A DNA stretch of 64,000 bases from Nitrosovibrio sp. Nv6 (GTDB lineage Bacteria > Pseudomonadota > Gammaproteobacteria > Burkholderiales > Nitrosomonadaceae). This document shows, piece by piece, positions 8,461 to 16,710 of this stretch (position 1 is its first letter; the number at the start of each line of letters is the position of its first letter). The stretch lies in the NCBI RefSeq assembly GCF_900110495.1, contig NZ_FODX01000009.1, positions 1-64,000 on the forward strand. Direction: 5' to 3'. Both the position numbers and the translations under genes were made by a program. The notes beneath the pieces are model-generated. The model did no database searches and had not been told where the DNA came from. It saw only the letters and a list, made by a program, of their open reading frames with translations.

Positions 8461-8741
8461 GATATTTCCTCTCTTTAAAGTTATGAAGTTTATGCTTGAC
8501 AACATTATCATTTCACCTGAACGTCCTTAATAGCTACCCTGGCTCAGCCTTTCCGCTTCATGACATGACCCCCTGGGTTTGTTGCAGACGCATCGACAGC
8601 GCTAGCTGGAAGGCCAAAATTAATTTTTCACGCTTTCTTAGAGAAGCCTTCTGTTCGGTCGCGAATATTAAATCAACCACCTACACCTCAGTTCATATTC
8701 CGCATCCTTCAAGGCGCAGCTTTTAGATGGAGGCACAGGCA

Positions 8742-11700
8742 ATGGAAAAATCCACATCACCGATCAAGGTGAAAAAATCCGATCCTGGTTCGCCAAAACC
8801 AGACAATTTCCCGCCCACGGAAAGCAATCTTCCAGATGCTAAATTGGACGATTGCTTGAGGGACAATGAGGCGGCACTGTTTCCAATAATAGGAATCGGC
8901 GCCTCGGCGGGAGGGGTGGAAGCGCTGCAAAGATTATTTAAATCCCTGCCTCCGGATAGTGGAAATGCATACGCAGTTGCCGTGCATCTCGCGGCGGACC
9001 ATCCAAGTCGGCTCGCCGAGGTTCTGGCAAACACTACCTCCATGCCGGTTGTACAGATCCTGGAGGATACTGCTGTCAAGCCTGATACTGCTTATGTAAT
9101 CCCGCCCAATCATTATATGGTTTTCGATGCCGGGTTATTGCGCCTTCAAAAATTACCTCAACCGCGCTCAATGCCCAAGGCGATAGATCGTTTGTTCATA
9201 TCGCTTGCAGAAGATCAGCAGGAAAGGGCAATTTGTATCATTTTGACCGGAGCCGACCACGACGGCACGGTCGGCCTCAAAGCCATCAAGGCGGCCGGCG
9301 GGATGGTCATGGCGCAATTACCCGAAACGGCACAGCATCCGTCGATGCCGGAAAGTGCCATTGATACGGGTCTGGTTGATTATGTATTACCGATTGAAGA
9401 GATGGGGAGCGCGCTCGCGCAATATATTGCCCGCTCGGATCTATGGCAGCGCAAGAACGAGATACCGAAAGCCGATGACATCGAGGTATTGAACGAAATC
9501 ATTTCACTCCTGCGCATGGGGGGTGGGGGAGACTTCCGGGGGTATAAGGAAGGCATGCTCATTCGCCGTGCAAAGCGGAGAATGGCATTAAAAGGAATAA
9601 CGATTCTGGGCGATTATGCCGCTTTCCTTCGTGGCAATCCTCAGGAGATTCTCGCGCTCGGCCAGGATTTTTTAATCAAGGTCACCGAATTTTTTCGTGA
9701 GCCCCCGGCATGGAAAGCGCTTGGGGAAGAGGTTTTGCCAAAAATAGTTAAAACGCTGGCTCCCGAAGAACCATTACGCGTCTGGGTAGCGGCGTGCTCG
9801 ACAGGTGAAGAAGCTTACAGCGTTGGCATTGCCCTGCTGGAGTTGATAAGCAGGGGCGGCCTGGACTTGAAACTCAATATCATCGGTTCTGACCTCGATC
9901 GCGCCGCGCTTGAGTTTGCCCGCGCTGGAAGCTATCCAGAAAGCATTTTGACGGTGTTAAAGCCGGAATTGCTGGCTCGCTACTTCATTAGAGCCGATGA
10001 TGGTCGATTTGTAGTCCGAAAGCGGCTTCGTGAGTCAGTCATGTTTTCACAGCATAATCTGATTGCCGACCCCCCGTTTTCGCACATGCACCTGATCAGT
10101 TGCCGCAACCTTCTGATCTATCTAAAGCCCGAAGTGCAAGATAAATTGCTCCGTATGTTCCACTTTGCGCTCAATCCTGAAGGGTATCTTTTTCTCGGAA
10201 AATCCGAAACGGTGGGGGAGAGCAGTGAACTCTTCATTCCCGTTGACAAGCAGCACCGCATCTACCGGTCGTTGCCTGTCATACGCAAGACCCCAGTCAA
10301 ACTCCCGCTGGTACCCGATACCTCTACAACGAGGCTCGTCGGAAGCATTATGGGGGGTGAGCAGCGCCGTGCGACTTATGCCGAACTGGTGCGCGAACTT
10401 CTGCTGAAACAACGCTCGGCGACCGCCGTTTTAATTGATCGCGATGGGCAGGCGCTGTATTTTTACGGCCCCACCCGCAACCTCCTATGGCAGCCCGAAG
10501 GAGCGGCAACCCAGAACCTTTTATCCATGGTATCAGACGAGGTACGCGCCGCCTTGCGGGCGGTAATTCATTCTGCCCGGCAGGAAGGCAAAACAGGCGA
10601 AATGATACTCTCGCCACGGCCGGGCGGCGAGGAGGCCAATCGTCAGTTGCGGATAAGAGCCATCAGGGCGGGTGGAGAAAACAGTGGGCTTTTGCTGATA
10701 ACATTCGAATACGAGGCACTCAGCAAAGCCCCCGACCAGGCGACGTACGATGCCGCGTCCTGGGCAAGACGGCAGCTCGAGGATGACCTTCGTACGACAC
10801 GGGAGGACCTCGAAGCCTCGATTCAGGCACTCGAAGCGAACAATGTGGAGCTTCGCATCGCACATGAGGAGGCGTTGTCGATGAACGAGGAGCTTCAGTC
10901 CGCCAATGAAGAACTGGAGACTTCGAAAGAAGAGCTGCAATCCGTTAATGAAGAGCTGAATAGCGTCAACGGTGATCTGGAACAAGCCGTCGGTCAACTT
11001 CAGACCGCCAACGACGATCTGGCGAATCTGTTGGCAAGTAGTGAATTGCCCATCCTGTTTCTCGATCAGGAACTCAGAGTCAAGCGCTTTACTCCTGCTT
11101 CTCGCGGATTATTCAACCTTATCCCATCCGATATCGGCCGCCCTATCAGCGATCTTGCCTCGCCGCTTGAGTCCAGGGATATCGTAGGCGTTGCACGGGA
11201 GGTGCAAAGTTCCCGCGCTATCAATGAAACCGAGGTTCGCACTGCCGATGGACATTTTTACCTGCGCCGTGTTTTGCCGTACCTTGTTGAAGACCGTGCC
11301 GAAGGAACAGTAATTTCCTTTACGCCTATGGATGGGATCAAGCGCGCGGAGGATGAGTTGCGGGAAAGCGAGAAACGCTTTCGCACGCTTGCCGATAGCG
11401 CACCTGTCTTTATCTGGATCAGCGGCTTGGGCGCGAAGCTCGAATTCGCAAACCGGCGATTTGTCAACGATACCGGATGGCCTGTAGAAAACCTGCTCGG
11501 CACAAGATGGCATGGCCTTGTTCATGAAAACGACCTGACGGGTTATCTCGCGGCATGTTCGGGTGCAGAAGTGGCAGGGAGGGGCTACGACCAGGAATTA
11601 AGGATGCGCCAGGCAAATGGCACCTATCGCTGGATGCGTTTTGTAGGTGAACCGCGGTGGGACGGACAGCGGCTTGTGGGCTTTGTAGGTTCAAGTATCG

Positions 11701-12848
11701 ATATTCAGCATCACAAGGATGCAGAGGACAAACTGCGTAACGCTGATAGACGGAAGGATCAATTTCTTGCCATACTGGGACACGAACTGCGTAATCCTCT
11801 CTCGCCCATACGCAATGCGGCTCAGGCTTTGCAGTTCGTGGAGTCTGGCGACCCGCGCCTCACCTGGGCGCAGGAAACGATCAGCCGTCAGGTCGGTCAT
11901 ATCACTCGTCTGGTGGACGACCTGCTTGATATCTCGAGACTCACGAGTGGCAAGCTGGCGCTGCAGAAAGAAACGGTAAATATGGCAGATATTGTTCGTC
12001 AGTCGGTGGAATCAACCAAGGCGCTTGTCGACGCACGGAAGCATCAACTGGCCATAGCAATCAGGGATGAGCCTCTTTTAGTCAGAGGCGACCCGGTTCG
12101 CCTCATCCAGATCGTTGAGAATCTCCTGGCAAATTCGTTCAAATTCACTGAACCAGGCGGCAAGATTTCATTGGAGGCCCACCGTGAAGATCAGGAGTTG
12201 GTGCTATCCGTGGAGGATAACGGAATCGGCATACCCCCGCACGCGCTGCCGAAGATTTTCGAACTATTTATGCAGGAGGAACGTGATGTCAGGAAGTCGA
12301 GCAACGGACTCGGCATTGGCCTCGCGCTGGTGTCTCAGCTCACTTCCCTCCATGGCGGCTCTGTTAAGGCATCGAGCCAGGGACCTGGTAAGGGCAGCAG
12401 GTTTGAAGTTCGGCTCCCTCTGGCTGATACTGAAACCTCGGCGACCCCGGCTGAGGCCACGGTGGCAGAGGCTGGTAAAGAACGTGTGCTGATCGTGGAT
12501 GACAACGTCGACAGTGCTGATTCACTCGCAATGCTGCTGGCTATTTTTGGGTATCAGGTACGTGCAGCCTATGACTTTGAATCCGCTATTCGAGAGGCAG
12601 TTTCATTTGTTCCGCACGTCGCACTGCTTGATTTAAGCAAGCCTCAACCCGACGGACTCGAGTTGGCGAAGAGGTTTCAGGAAATGACTGAAACCCAAAA
12701 TACTATACTAATTGCGTTCACCGGCTACGGACAGCCTGATGATCTTGCGCGAAGCAGGAATGCGGGATTCATGCATCATCTGGTGAAGCCGGTGGATGCT
12801 GACGCGGTCCACAAGCTAATAAAATCGATGAGACTTGTTGATGGTTAG
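8742..12848 (+). CDS. CheB-CheR-PAS hybrid histidine kinase with receiver
   Basis: A 1368-residue signalling fusion. ATG 8742 is preferred over ATG 8727 because GGAGG (8729-8733) sits 8 bases before it. Order of domains: CheB-type methylesterase (about 45-235; GASAGG with Ser55, LTGADHDG); CheR-type methyltransferase (about 250-510; SCRNLLIYL near 456); a long coiled coil (about 675-735, EELQSANEELETSKEELQ); a PAS-like segment; a second PAS (about 860-980); HisKA with His1014 (LGHELRNPL); HATPase (NxxKF, GIGIPP, GLGIGLALV); and a C-terminal receiver with Asp1297 (LLDLSKP). The phospho-relay residues are all present. No chemoreceptor or flagellar gene is near, so it likely serves a sensory role outside classic chemotaxis. 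Input and output partners are unknown. Confidence 0.9.
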   Translation: MEKSTSPIKVKKSDPGSPKPDNFPPTESNLPDAKLDDCLRDNEAALFPIIGIGASAGGVEALQRLFKSLPPDSGNAYAVAVHLAADHPSRLAEVLANTTSMPVVQILEDTAVKPDTAYVIPPNHYMVFDAGLLRLQKLPQPRSMPKAIDRLFISLAEDQQERAICIILTGADHDGTVGLKAIKAAGGMVMAQLPETAQHPSMPESAIDTGLVDYVLPIEEMGSALAQYIARSDLWQRKNEIPKADDIEVLNEIISLLRMGGGGDFRGYKEGMLIRRAKRRMALKGITILGDYAAFLRGNPQEILALGQDFLIKVTEFFREPPAWKALGEEVLPKIVKTLAPEEPLRVWVAACSTGEEAYSVGIALLELISRGGLDLKLNIIGSDLDRAALEFARAGSYPESILTVLKPELLARYFIRADDGRFVVRKRLRESVMFSQHNLIADPPFSHMHLISCRNLLIYLKPEVQDKLLRMFHFALNPEGYLFLGKSETVGESSELFIPVDKQHRIYRSLPVIRKTPVKLPLVPDTSTTRLVGSIMGGEQRRATYAELVRELLLKQRSATAVLIDRDGQALYFYGPTRNLLWQPEGAATQNLLSMVSDEVRAALRAVIHSARQEGKTGEMILSPRPGGEEANRQLRIRAIRAGGENSGLLLITFEYEALSKAPDQATYDAASWARRQLEDDLRTTREDLEASIQALEANNVELRIAHEEALSMNEELQSANEELETSKEELQSVNEELNSVNGDLEQAVGQLQTANDDLANLLASSELPILFLDQELRVKRFTPASRGLFNLIPSDIGRPISDLASPLESRDIVGVAREVQSSRAINETEVRTADGHFYLRRVLPYLVEDRAEGTVISFTPMDGIKRAEDELRESEKRFRTLADSAPVFIWISGLGAKLEFANRRFVNDTGWPVENLLGTRWHGLVHENDLTGYLAACSGAEVAGRGYDQELRMRQANGTYRWMRFVGEPRWDGQRLVGFVGSSIDIQHHKDAEDKLRNADRRKDQFLAILGHELRNPLSPIRNAAQALQFVESGDPRLTWAQETISRQVGHITRLVDDLLDISRLTSGKLALQKETVNMADIVRQSVESTKALVDARKHQLAIAIRDEPLLVRGDPVRLIQIVENLLANSFKFTEPGGKISLEAHREDQELVLSVEDNGIGIPPHALPKIFELFMQEERDVRKSSNGLGIGLALVSQLTSLHGGSVKASSQGPGKGSRFEVRLPLADTETSATPAEATVAEAGKERVLIVDDNVDSADSLAMLLAIFGYQVRAAYDFESAIREAVSFVPHVALLDLSKPQPDGLELAKRFQEMTETQNTILIAFTGYGQPDDLARSRNAGFMHHLVKPVDADAVHKLIKSMRLVDG

Positions 12849-13013
12849 CATGTCTACCTTTGACCCGCCCCTGAAATCAGTCCCGGTCTAAAGGACAATT
12901 CCGGCTCCATAGGCCTGCCTCCAAGGTTTTTCCCTTGCTTTGGCGGGCAAATTTACCGAGGCCAACCGCAATGCAGGGTGGGGACGCATCTCATCATAGT
13001 ACTGCCGCCTTCA

Positions 13014-13556
13014 TCAGCTCATCGGTATTGATGGTGGGGTATTGTCCGGCGGCGGGGGCGGCGGAGATGAAGTGCCTGGCAGAGGTTGGGATGGGTCTCC
13101 TTGTGGCTGATTGCCAGAGTCATCCAAGCGGCCTGATATGGGAATACGATGGCCCTTGCCGTACATGCATTGCGTATAATTCATGTCATAACGTCGCTGC
13201 TCAATATTACCTGAAGCCTCGGCAGTGCTCCTTCCCGCCAACCCTCCGGCCAGCAGGCCGCCACCTGCGCCAATAGCGGCACCGCGTCCTCCTCCAAAAA
13301 TGGCGCCTGCCGCTGCACCCAGCGCTGTTGTAATGGCGGCGATTCCTAATCCGCTTTGTATTGAGGCTCTATTCGGTGTCTGTCCTTTGACTTGTTCGTT
13401 GGCATACTGCTTACAGTAGGCGTCATCTTCACGAAACTGATCGAATGTTTTGCCGGAACCAGGCAAGGCCATTACACTCGGTCCGCTGGGGATGCTTGCA
13501 CATCCCGCTAATAAAGCTGCCAGCAGGAGAGGAGTCGATCTATAAGGGAACGTCAT
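13014..13556 (-). CDS. Glycine-zipper lipoprotein with proline-rich tail
   Basis: A 180-residue product from ATG 13556 (MTFPYRSTPLLLAALLAGCAS). The lipobox LLAGC shows this is the right start; the frame upstream adds 49 residues that would bury it. After the lipid-anchored cysteine comes a polar segment with one cysteine (DDAYCKQYANEQ). Then follows a glycine-zipper membrane-active stretch (ALGAAAGAIFGGGRGAAIGA, GGLLAGGLAG), a segment with YTQCMYGKGHR, and a low-complexity Pro/Ser tail. This architecture matches the YMGG/glycine-zipper outer-membrane lipoproteins common in Proteobacteria; function is undefined. The ribosome binding site is weak. Confidence 0.75.
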   Translation of the reverse strand: MTFPYRSTPLLLAALLAGCASIPSGPSVMALPGSGKTFDQFREDDAYCKQYANEQVKGQTPNRASIQSGLGIAAITTALGAAAGAIFGGGRGAAIGAGGGLLAGGLAGRSTAEASGNIEQRRYDMNYTQCMYGKGHRIPISGRLDDSGNQPQGDPSQPLPGTSSPPPPPPDNTPPSIPMS

Positions 13557-13973
13557 GGGGCTTCGATGCGTGCTAACGCTCAAGGGAGCTATAATTATTC
13601 CAGGCAGATTGCTGTATTGAGATGATACGCCCGTTCCTGGGTTGTTCTGTACGTTTCCACACGAACGCAAAACAAGCCAGGCAAGGTGGAACATTTTTTT
13701 CAATGCCTGGCTGAAGCTATCAATTTGAAATTTAAGCAGGGCCGGGATTCTGCTATGTGTAAATTCATTCCGTTCCTGGCACGACCAAGCCAGGCAGGTA
13801 GTTGACGCTCAGTTGCCTAATGCCCGGTTCAAGTGCTTTACATACCACTCGATTAATGGCTGGGAAACTTTTTGAAGTCGGCGCATCGAGTGCCTGAATT
13901 AAGGGCGCTCCATAGGAAGGGAAATTGCGGCATGCATTTGGAGGAATGCCTGACGCTGGTTAACTGGGCTTTA
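13557..13973. other. Gene-free spacer
   Basis: Spacer between the lipoprotein gene and the amoC terminator. It contains a short hairpin (CCTGGC..GCCAGG, 13777-13796) but no open frame with protein-like composition and no recognised RNA. Confidence 0.4.
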
Positions 13974-14012
13974 CAAAAAACCCCATCCCCCACTAGGAAA
14001 GGGGATGGGGTT
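13974..14012 (-). terminator. Rho-independent terminator of amoC
   Basis: On the minus strand, 26 bases after the amoC stop, a perfect 12-bp stem (AACCCCATCCCC with GGGGATGGGGTT, 13979-13990 and 14001-14012) closes a 10-base loop and runs straight into a T tract (TTTTTTGT). This is a strong intrinsic terminator and ends the amoC transcription unit. Confidence 0.9.
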
Positions 14013-14037
14013 GTACAACAACGGTTACCGTCTGGAC

Positions 14038-14859
14038 TTATATAACGTTATCCAGAATCGCTCTACTCTGTTTGTTCCATTGCACGTCCATGAGGTTGGA
14101 GAAGCGTGCAATGACCTGAATGGCAACTCCGCCGGAAAACAGGGCCGCCCATGCCAGCACCACGAAGCCCCAATGCAACGGCGCGCTGAAGAGCTCTTCC
14201 ATGAACCAGAAGGCGTGACCCCATTCATTGAGGCCAACATTCGGCAGGCTCATCAGCGGACCGGCGATAGCCATCACCAGGGGAAACGAAGTTCCCTTGT
14301 TGTAGAGCGGCAACCGCGTCCTTGCATACAGGAAGGTTGATACGCCCATAATGATATACATCGGGAACGCCCCATAGAACAGCGGAATATGGCTGGGCGT
14401 GAAACTGGTGTCGCGAATAATCACCTGGTGCCAGGAAGCATCCTGTTCGGTGAAGAAGCTCGACCCCCAGTAGACGGCAAACATGTAAACGCCAAGCCAC
14501 ATCAGGAAATAGAAGTACCGCTTGATTTCCTTTTTCACCGGCAGGCTTGCCAGTTGTTCCCTGGTGTCGCCTGTCTTCCATACCCAGCCCCAGACCGTCA
14601 GGGCCAGGATCGGCCAGAGCATCATCTGAAAACGCCACAGGCCCATCCAGATTTTCTCAAATTCCGGTTCCATGGAGTCCATCCCATGGGAGTAGGCGTA
14701 GGTCTGCTGAAACCAGACCCAGAAAACGGCTATTCCCAGTATAGGCAGAAGACCCAGCTTGTAGTACCTGGAGTCATACCACTCCGACATGTCGAAGGCA
14801 GGACTGCCCGCCTTCGCGGCTTTATCTGCCGCTCTGTTTCCAAGTATCGTTGTAGACAT
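14038..14859 (-). CDS. amoC: Ammonia monooxygenase subunit C (singleton)
   Basis: A 273-residue integral membrane subunit of the copper ammonia monooxygenase, which oxidises ammonia to hydroxylamine. Start ATG 14859 has AGGAG 8-9 bases upstream. Six or so transmembrane helices are visible. The three copper ligands known from PmoC are present as Asp140, His144 (DASWH) and His157 (FTPSH). The conserved [18 protein letters not shown] follows. No amoA or amoB is adjacent and a terminator closes the gene, so this is a stand-alone copy of the kind known in Nitrosomonas and Nitrosospira beside complete amoCAB operons. In N. europaea a singleton amoC is linked to stress recovery; the same role here is an inference. 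A small membrane-peptide ORF lies 44 bases upstream. Confidence 0.96.
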   Translation of the reverse strand: MSTTILGNRAADKAAKAGSPAFDMSEWYDSRYYKLGLLPILGIAVFWVWFQQTYAYSHGMDSMEPEFEKIWMGLWRFQMMLWPILALTVWGWVWKTGDTREQLASLPVKKEIKRYFYFLMWLGVYMFAVYWGSSFFTEQDASWHQVIIRDTSFTPSHIPLFYGAFPMYIIMGVSTFLYARTRLPLYNKGTSFPLVMAIAGPLMSLPNVGLNEWGHAFWFMEELFSAPLHWGFVVLAWAALFSGGVAIQVIARFSNLMDVQWNKQSRAILDNVI

Positions 14860-14903
14860 CTAACTAGCTCCTTTTTGCAAATAATCAAAAATTCCGAAAG
14901 GAA

Positions 14904-14993
14904 TTAAGAATTAAGAACAAAAACCAAAACTACCGCGGTTGCCACGATGCCGAGGAAATATGAAATGGCAAGAAGTTTTCCTGTTGTCATCAT
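14904..14993 (-). CDS. 29-residue membrane peptide upstream of amoC
   Basis: A short open frame in the amoC leader, too small for usual gene calling. It starts with tandem ATGs at 14993 and 14990 behind a textbook AAAGGAGACG ribosome binding site and ends in TAA at 14904-14906. The product begins MMTTGKLLAISY, has one hydrophobic helix (FLGIVATAVVLVFVL) and ends NS. The Shine-Dalgarno strength, single-helix layout and placement 44 bases before amoC suggest a translated, co-transcribed membrane peptide. It could be a small accessory subunit, as CydX is for cytochrome bd, or a leader peptide that tunes amoC expression. No homologue is known to me; conservation would decide. Confidence 0.6.
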   Translation of the reverse strand: MMTTGKLLAISYFLGIVATAVVLVFVLNS

Positions 14994-15040
14994 CGTCTCC
15001 TTTTGTCAGCTTGAGTCCACCTACAGCAAAAAGATCACAG

Positions 15041-15080
15041 TGTGAAGTTTTTGTGAAGTTTATGTGATCTATATGTGAAG
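15041..15080 (-). promoter_or_regulatory. Four heptamer repeats at 11-bp spacing: PhoB/OmpR-like operator
   Basis: On the plus strand the heptamers TGTGAAG, TGTGAAG, TGTGATC and TGTGAAG begin at 15041, 15052, 15063 and 15074, separated by the AT-only tetramers TTTT, TTTA and TATA. Read toward amoC they are CTTCACA units, one helical turn apart. This resembles PhoB boxes (two heptamers with a 4-bp AT spacer) and related OmpR-family sites. The array ends 47 bases before the small ORF, where an activator would overlap the -35 region. The regulator is unidentified. Confidence 0.65.
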
Positions 15081-15450
15081 ACTCTTTCTCAGCGGACAAG
15101 TTCCCTTCAAAGGAACCTTCCTGATGAGCCAGAGCTTCAAGTCTCAGAGGGGGCGTACTGATGGCACAGATCCTTCCACTCTAGCGAGAGGACCTGCCTT
15201 TGCAATCTGCACGGTGATTATTCTGCTTTATCAGAGGGGCAAAGGAAGCAACAAGGAGGGGTAAGTACAATATGGATGAGGCTACGGAAGCAAATGATGT
15301 CGAATTTAGACAGCGATCAAAATGATTGACGATCAATTCAAACAGGTCTTTTTATTGCATCTGCTGCTCTTGCGGCACCGGTTTGGAGTTATGGCGGATT
15401 TGCTGAGGGATTGACACGAGGCATACAGTAAGGGATGCGGTTGCGGTTAA
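15081..15450. other. Spacer with a possible decayed short gene
   Basis: No intact gene is seen. AAGGAGGGG precedes ATG 15272, which opens a 17-codon frame (MDEATEANDVEFRQRSK, stop). Shortly after, in another frame, GLFIASAALAAPVWSYGGF and then AEGLTRGIQ precede a stop at 15429-15431. The pieces look like a frameshifted small membrane protein, but this is weak evidence. Confidence 0.3.
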
Positions 15451-15612
15451 CGACTTCGGGTGGCAACGCCCTTTCTCCGTTCCGCCTGGAAAAACTGGCG
15501 CAGGCCTTCAGAACCGGCGCTCCCCGGATACCCCGCATTTACGCGGGATATTGGTATTTTTTGCGCGGTTGCACGCGATAGCAGGTAAGCGAAGTTGCCG
15601 TTCTTGTTCAAT
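15451..15612 (+). pseudogene. Partial duplicate of the 5' end of purL
   Basis: About 160 bases match the true purL from its third codon (17438) to about codon 56, at roughly nine bases in ten by manual alignment. Examples are GGCAACGCCCTTTCTCCG and CGCGGTTGCACGCGAT. A one-base loss in the first codons and further indels destroy the frame, and no purL start or catalytic region is included. Upstream and downstream similarity to the true locus stops abruptly. It is a non-functional duplication fragment in the same orientation as purL. Confidence 0.9.
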
Positions 15613-15615
15613 ATT

Positions 15616-15689
15616 CCCTTGCTATGCCTGCGAGTGTAGACGCCACTTCAGTTTTTGGAAGTTGATCAGTTTGGGGATGAATCTACCTT
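15616..15689 (+). repeat. Direct repeat X, copy 1 (pairs with 16984-17062)
   Basis: Directly after the purL fragment, about 75 bases including CGCCACTTCAGTTTTTGGAA and GTTGATCAGTTTG recur at 16984-17062 (CGCCACTTTCAGTTTTTTAG, GTTGAATCAGTTTG). The two copies share orientation and flank the PEP-CTERM gene. Confidence 0.65.
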
Positions 15690-15777
15690 GCATAAAAATT
15701 ATTGGCTTAGTGCTGAACGGGGCGCTTGAGCAAACCCAAGCACCCCGGGGGCGCACCTCAGCAGACTTTCTATATTT

Positions 15778-16710
15778 CTATTTCAGCTTTTCCTTTCTGC
15801 GGTTTACCATGAAACCCATCAGGCCGAGCCCCGCCAACAGCATTGCATATGTATCGGCTTCCGGAACTGCCGAAACCGCAGCATCTGCCGTGACTGACAG
15901 TTGGACGGGAAGCACGTTGTCGATTCCCGCTGTTGCACTCAAATCAAAGTTGCCAGTTGATTGAGCAGCTATATCAGCACCTGCATTTGCGATATCTGTA
16001 CCGAGCACGGCAGATATTCCAGTGTTGGTAGTTGCAGTTGCCGCTGAGGCCCACATGCTGGCCGCGGTAGAGGTTGAGGTATCTGCGTCAGCAGTGAGGC
16101 CAAGCGTTGGAGCCGTGACTTCACCCTTGGTGATCGCGGCGACAGCAGGTGCGCCTACGGTGATCGTGCTTGTGCTATTTACCGCTTGTGCGGCGACGAC
16201 TTCGCTCGTGACGTCAAGCGCGGGTGAGGCCAAAGTTATCTTGGTTGTCGCCGGCGCCGGAACGGTGGCTGCCAAACCGGCGTTGACATCAAGCGCGGTT
16301 AGACGGGATTTGCTGGCTAAAACTCCGGTTCCTGCGGAAATCCCTAAGTCAGTAGAGACTCCTAGATCATTAGAAACTCCCAAGTCTATGTCGGAGTTGG
16401 TAGAAGTTCCTACGTCCGAGGAAATTCCTAGGCTGTCAAAGGTTCCTATGTTAGTGGAAGTTCCTACGCCGGTAGAAGTTCCTGCGCCGGTGGAAGTTCC
16501 TACACTGGTGGAAGTTCCTAAGCTTCTAGAGGTATCTAAGTTCGTAGAAACGTCCGACCCGGCAGAAGCGCCTGAGCCTGTGGAAACGCCAAGTCCCGTA
16601 GATGTTCCCAATCCTGCAGAAACTCCTAATCCGCCAGATGCTGACGATTCTGCCACGAGCCCAAATATTGCAAGCAGGGCGAGTACAACCTTTTTTTTGT
16701 TCATTTTCAT
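15778..16710 (-). CDS. Low-complexity PEP-CTERM protein with GTST-type hexapeptide repeats
   Basis: A 310-residue exported protein. Start ATG 16710 has GGAG 12 bases upstream; ATG at codon 3 is an alternative. Residues 1-24 are a signal peptide (KKKVVLALLAIFGLVAESSA). Residues about 26-130 consist of degenerate six-residue units such as GLGTST, GVGTST, GAGTST and DLGVST, rich in Gly, Ser and Thr. A Thr/Ala-rich middle part follows. The C-terminus carries VPEADTYAMLLAGLGLMGFM and a basic tail, a PEP-CTERM signal for exosortase processing. The Ser/Thr density suggests glycosylation or an extended surface/matrix fibre (inference). Direct repeats X flank the gene, and the purL fragment lies beyond one of them. 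Confidence 0.8.
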   Translation of the reverse strand: MKMNKKKVVLALLAIFGLVAESSASGGLGVSAGLGTSTGLGVSTGSGASAGSDVSTNLDTSRSLGTSTSVGTSTGAGTSTGVGTSTNIGTFDSLGISSDVGTSTNSDIDLGVSNDLGVSTDLGISAGTGVLASKSRLTALDVNAGLAATVPAPATTKITLASPALDVTSEVVAAQAVNSTSTITVGAPAVAAITKGEVTAPTLGLTADADTSTSTAASMWASAATATTNTGISAVLGTDIANAGADIAAQSTGNFDLSATAGIDNVLPVQLSVTADAAVSAVPEADTYAMLLAGLGLMGFMVNRRKEKLK

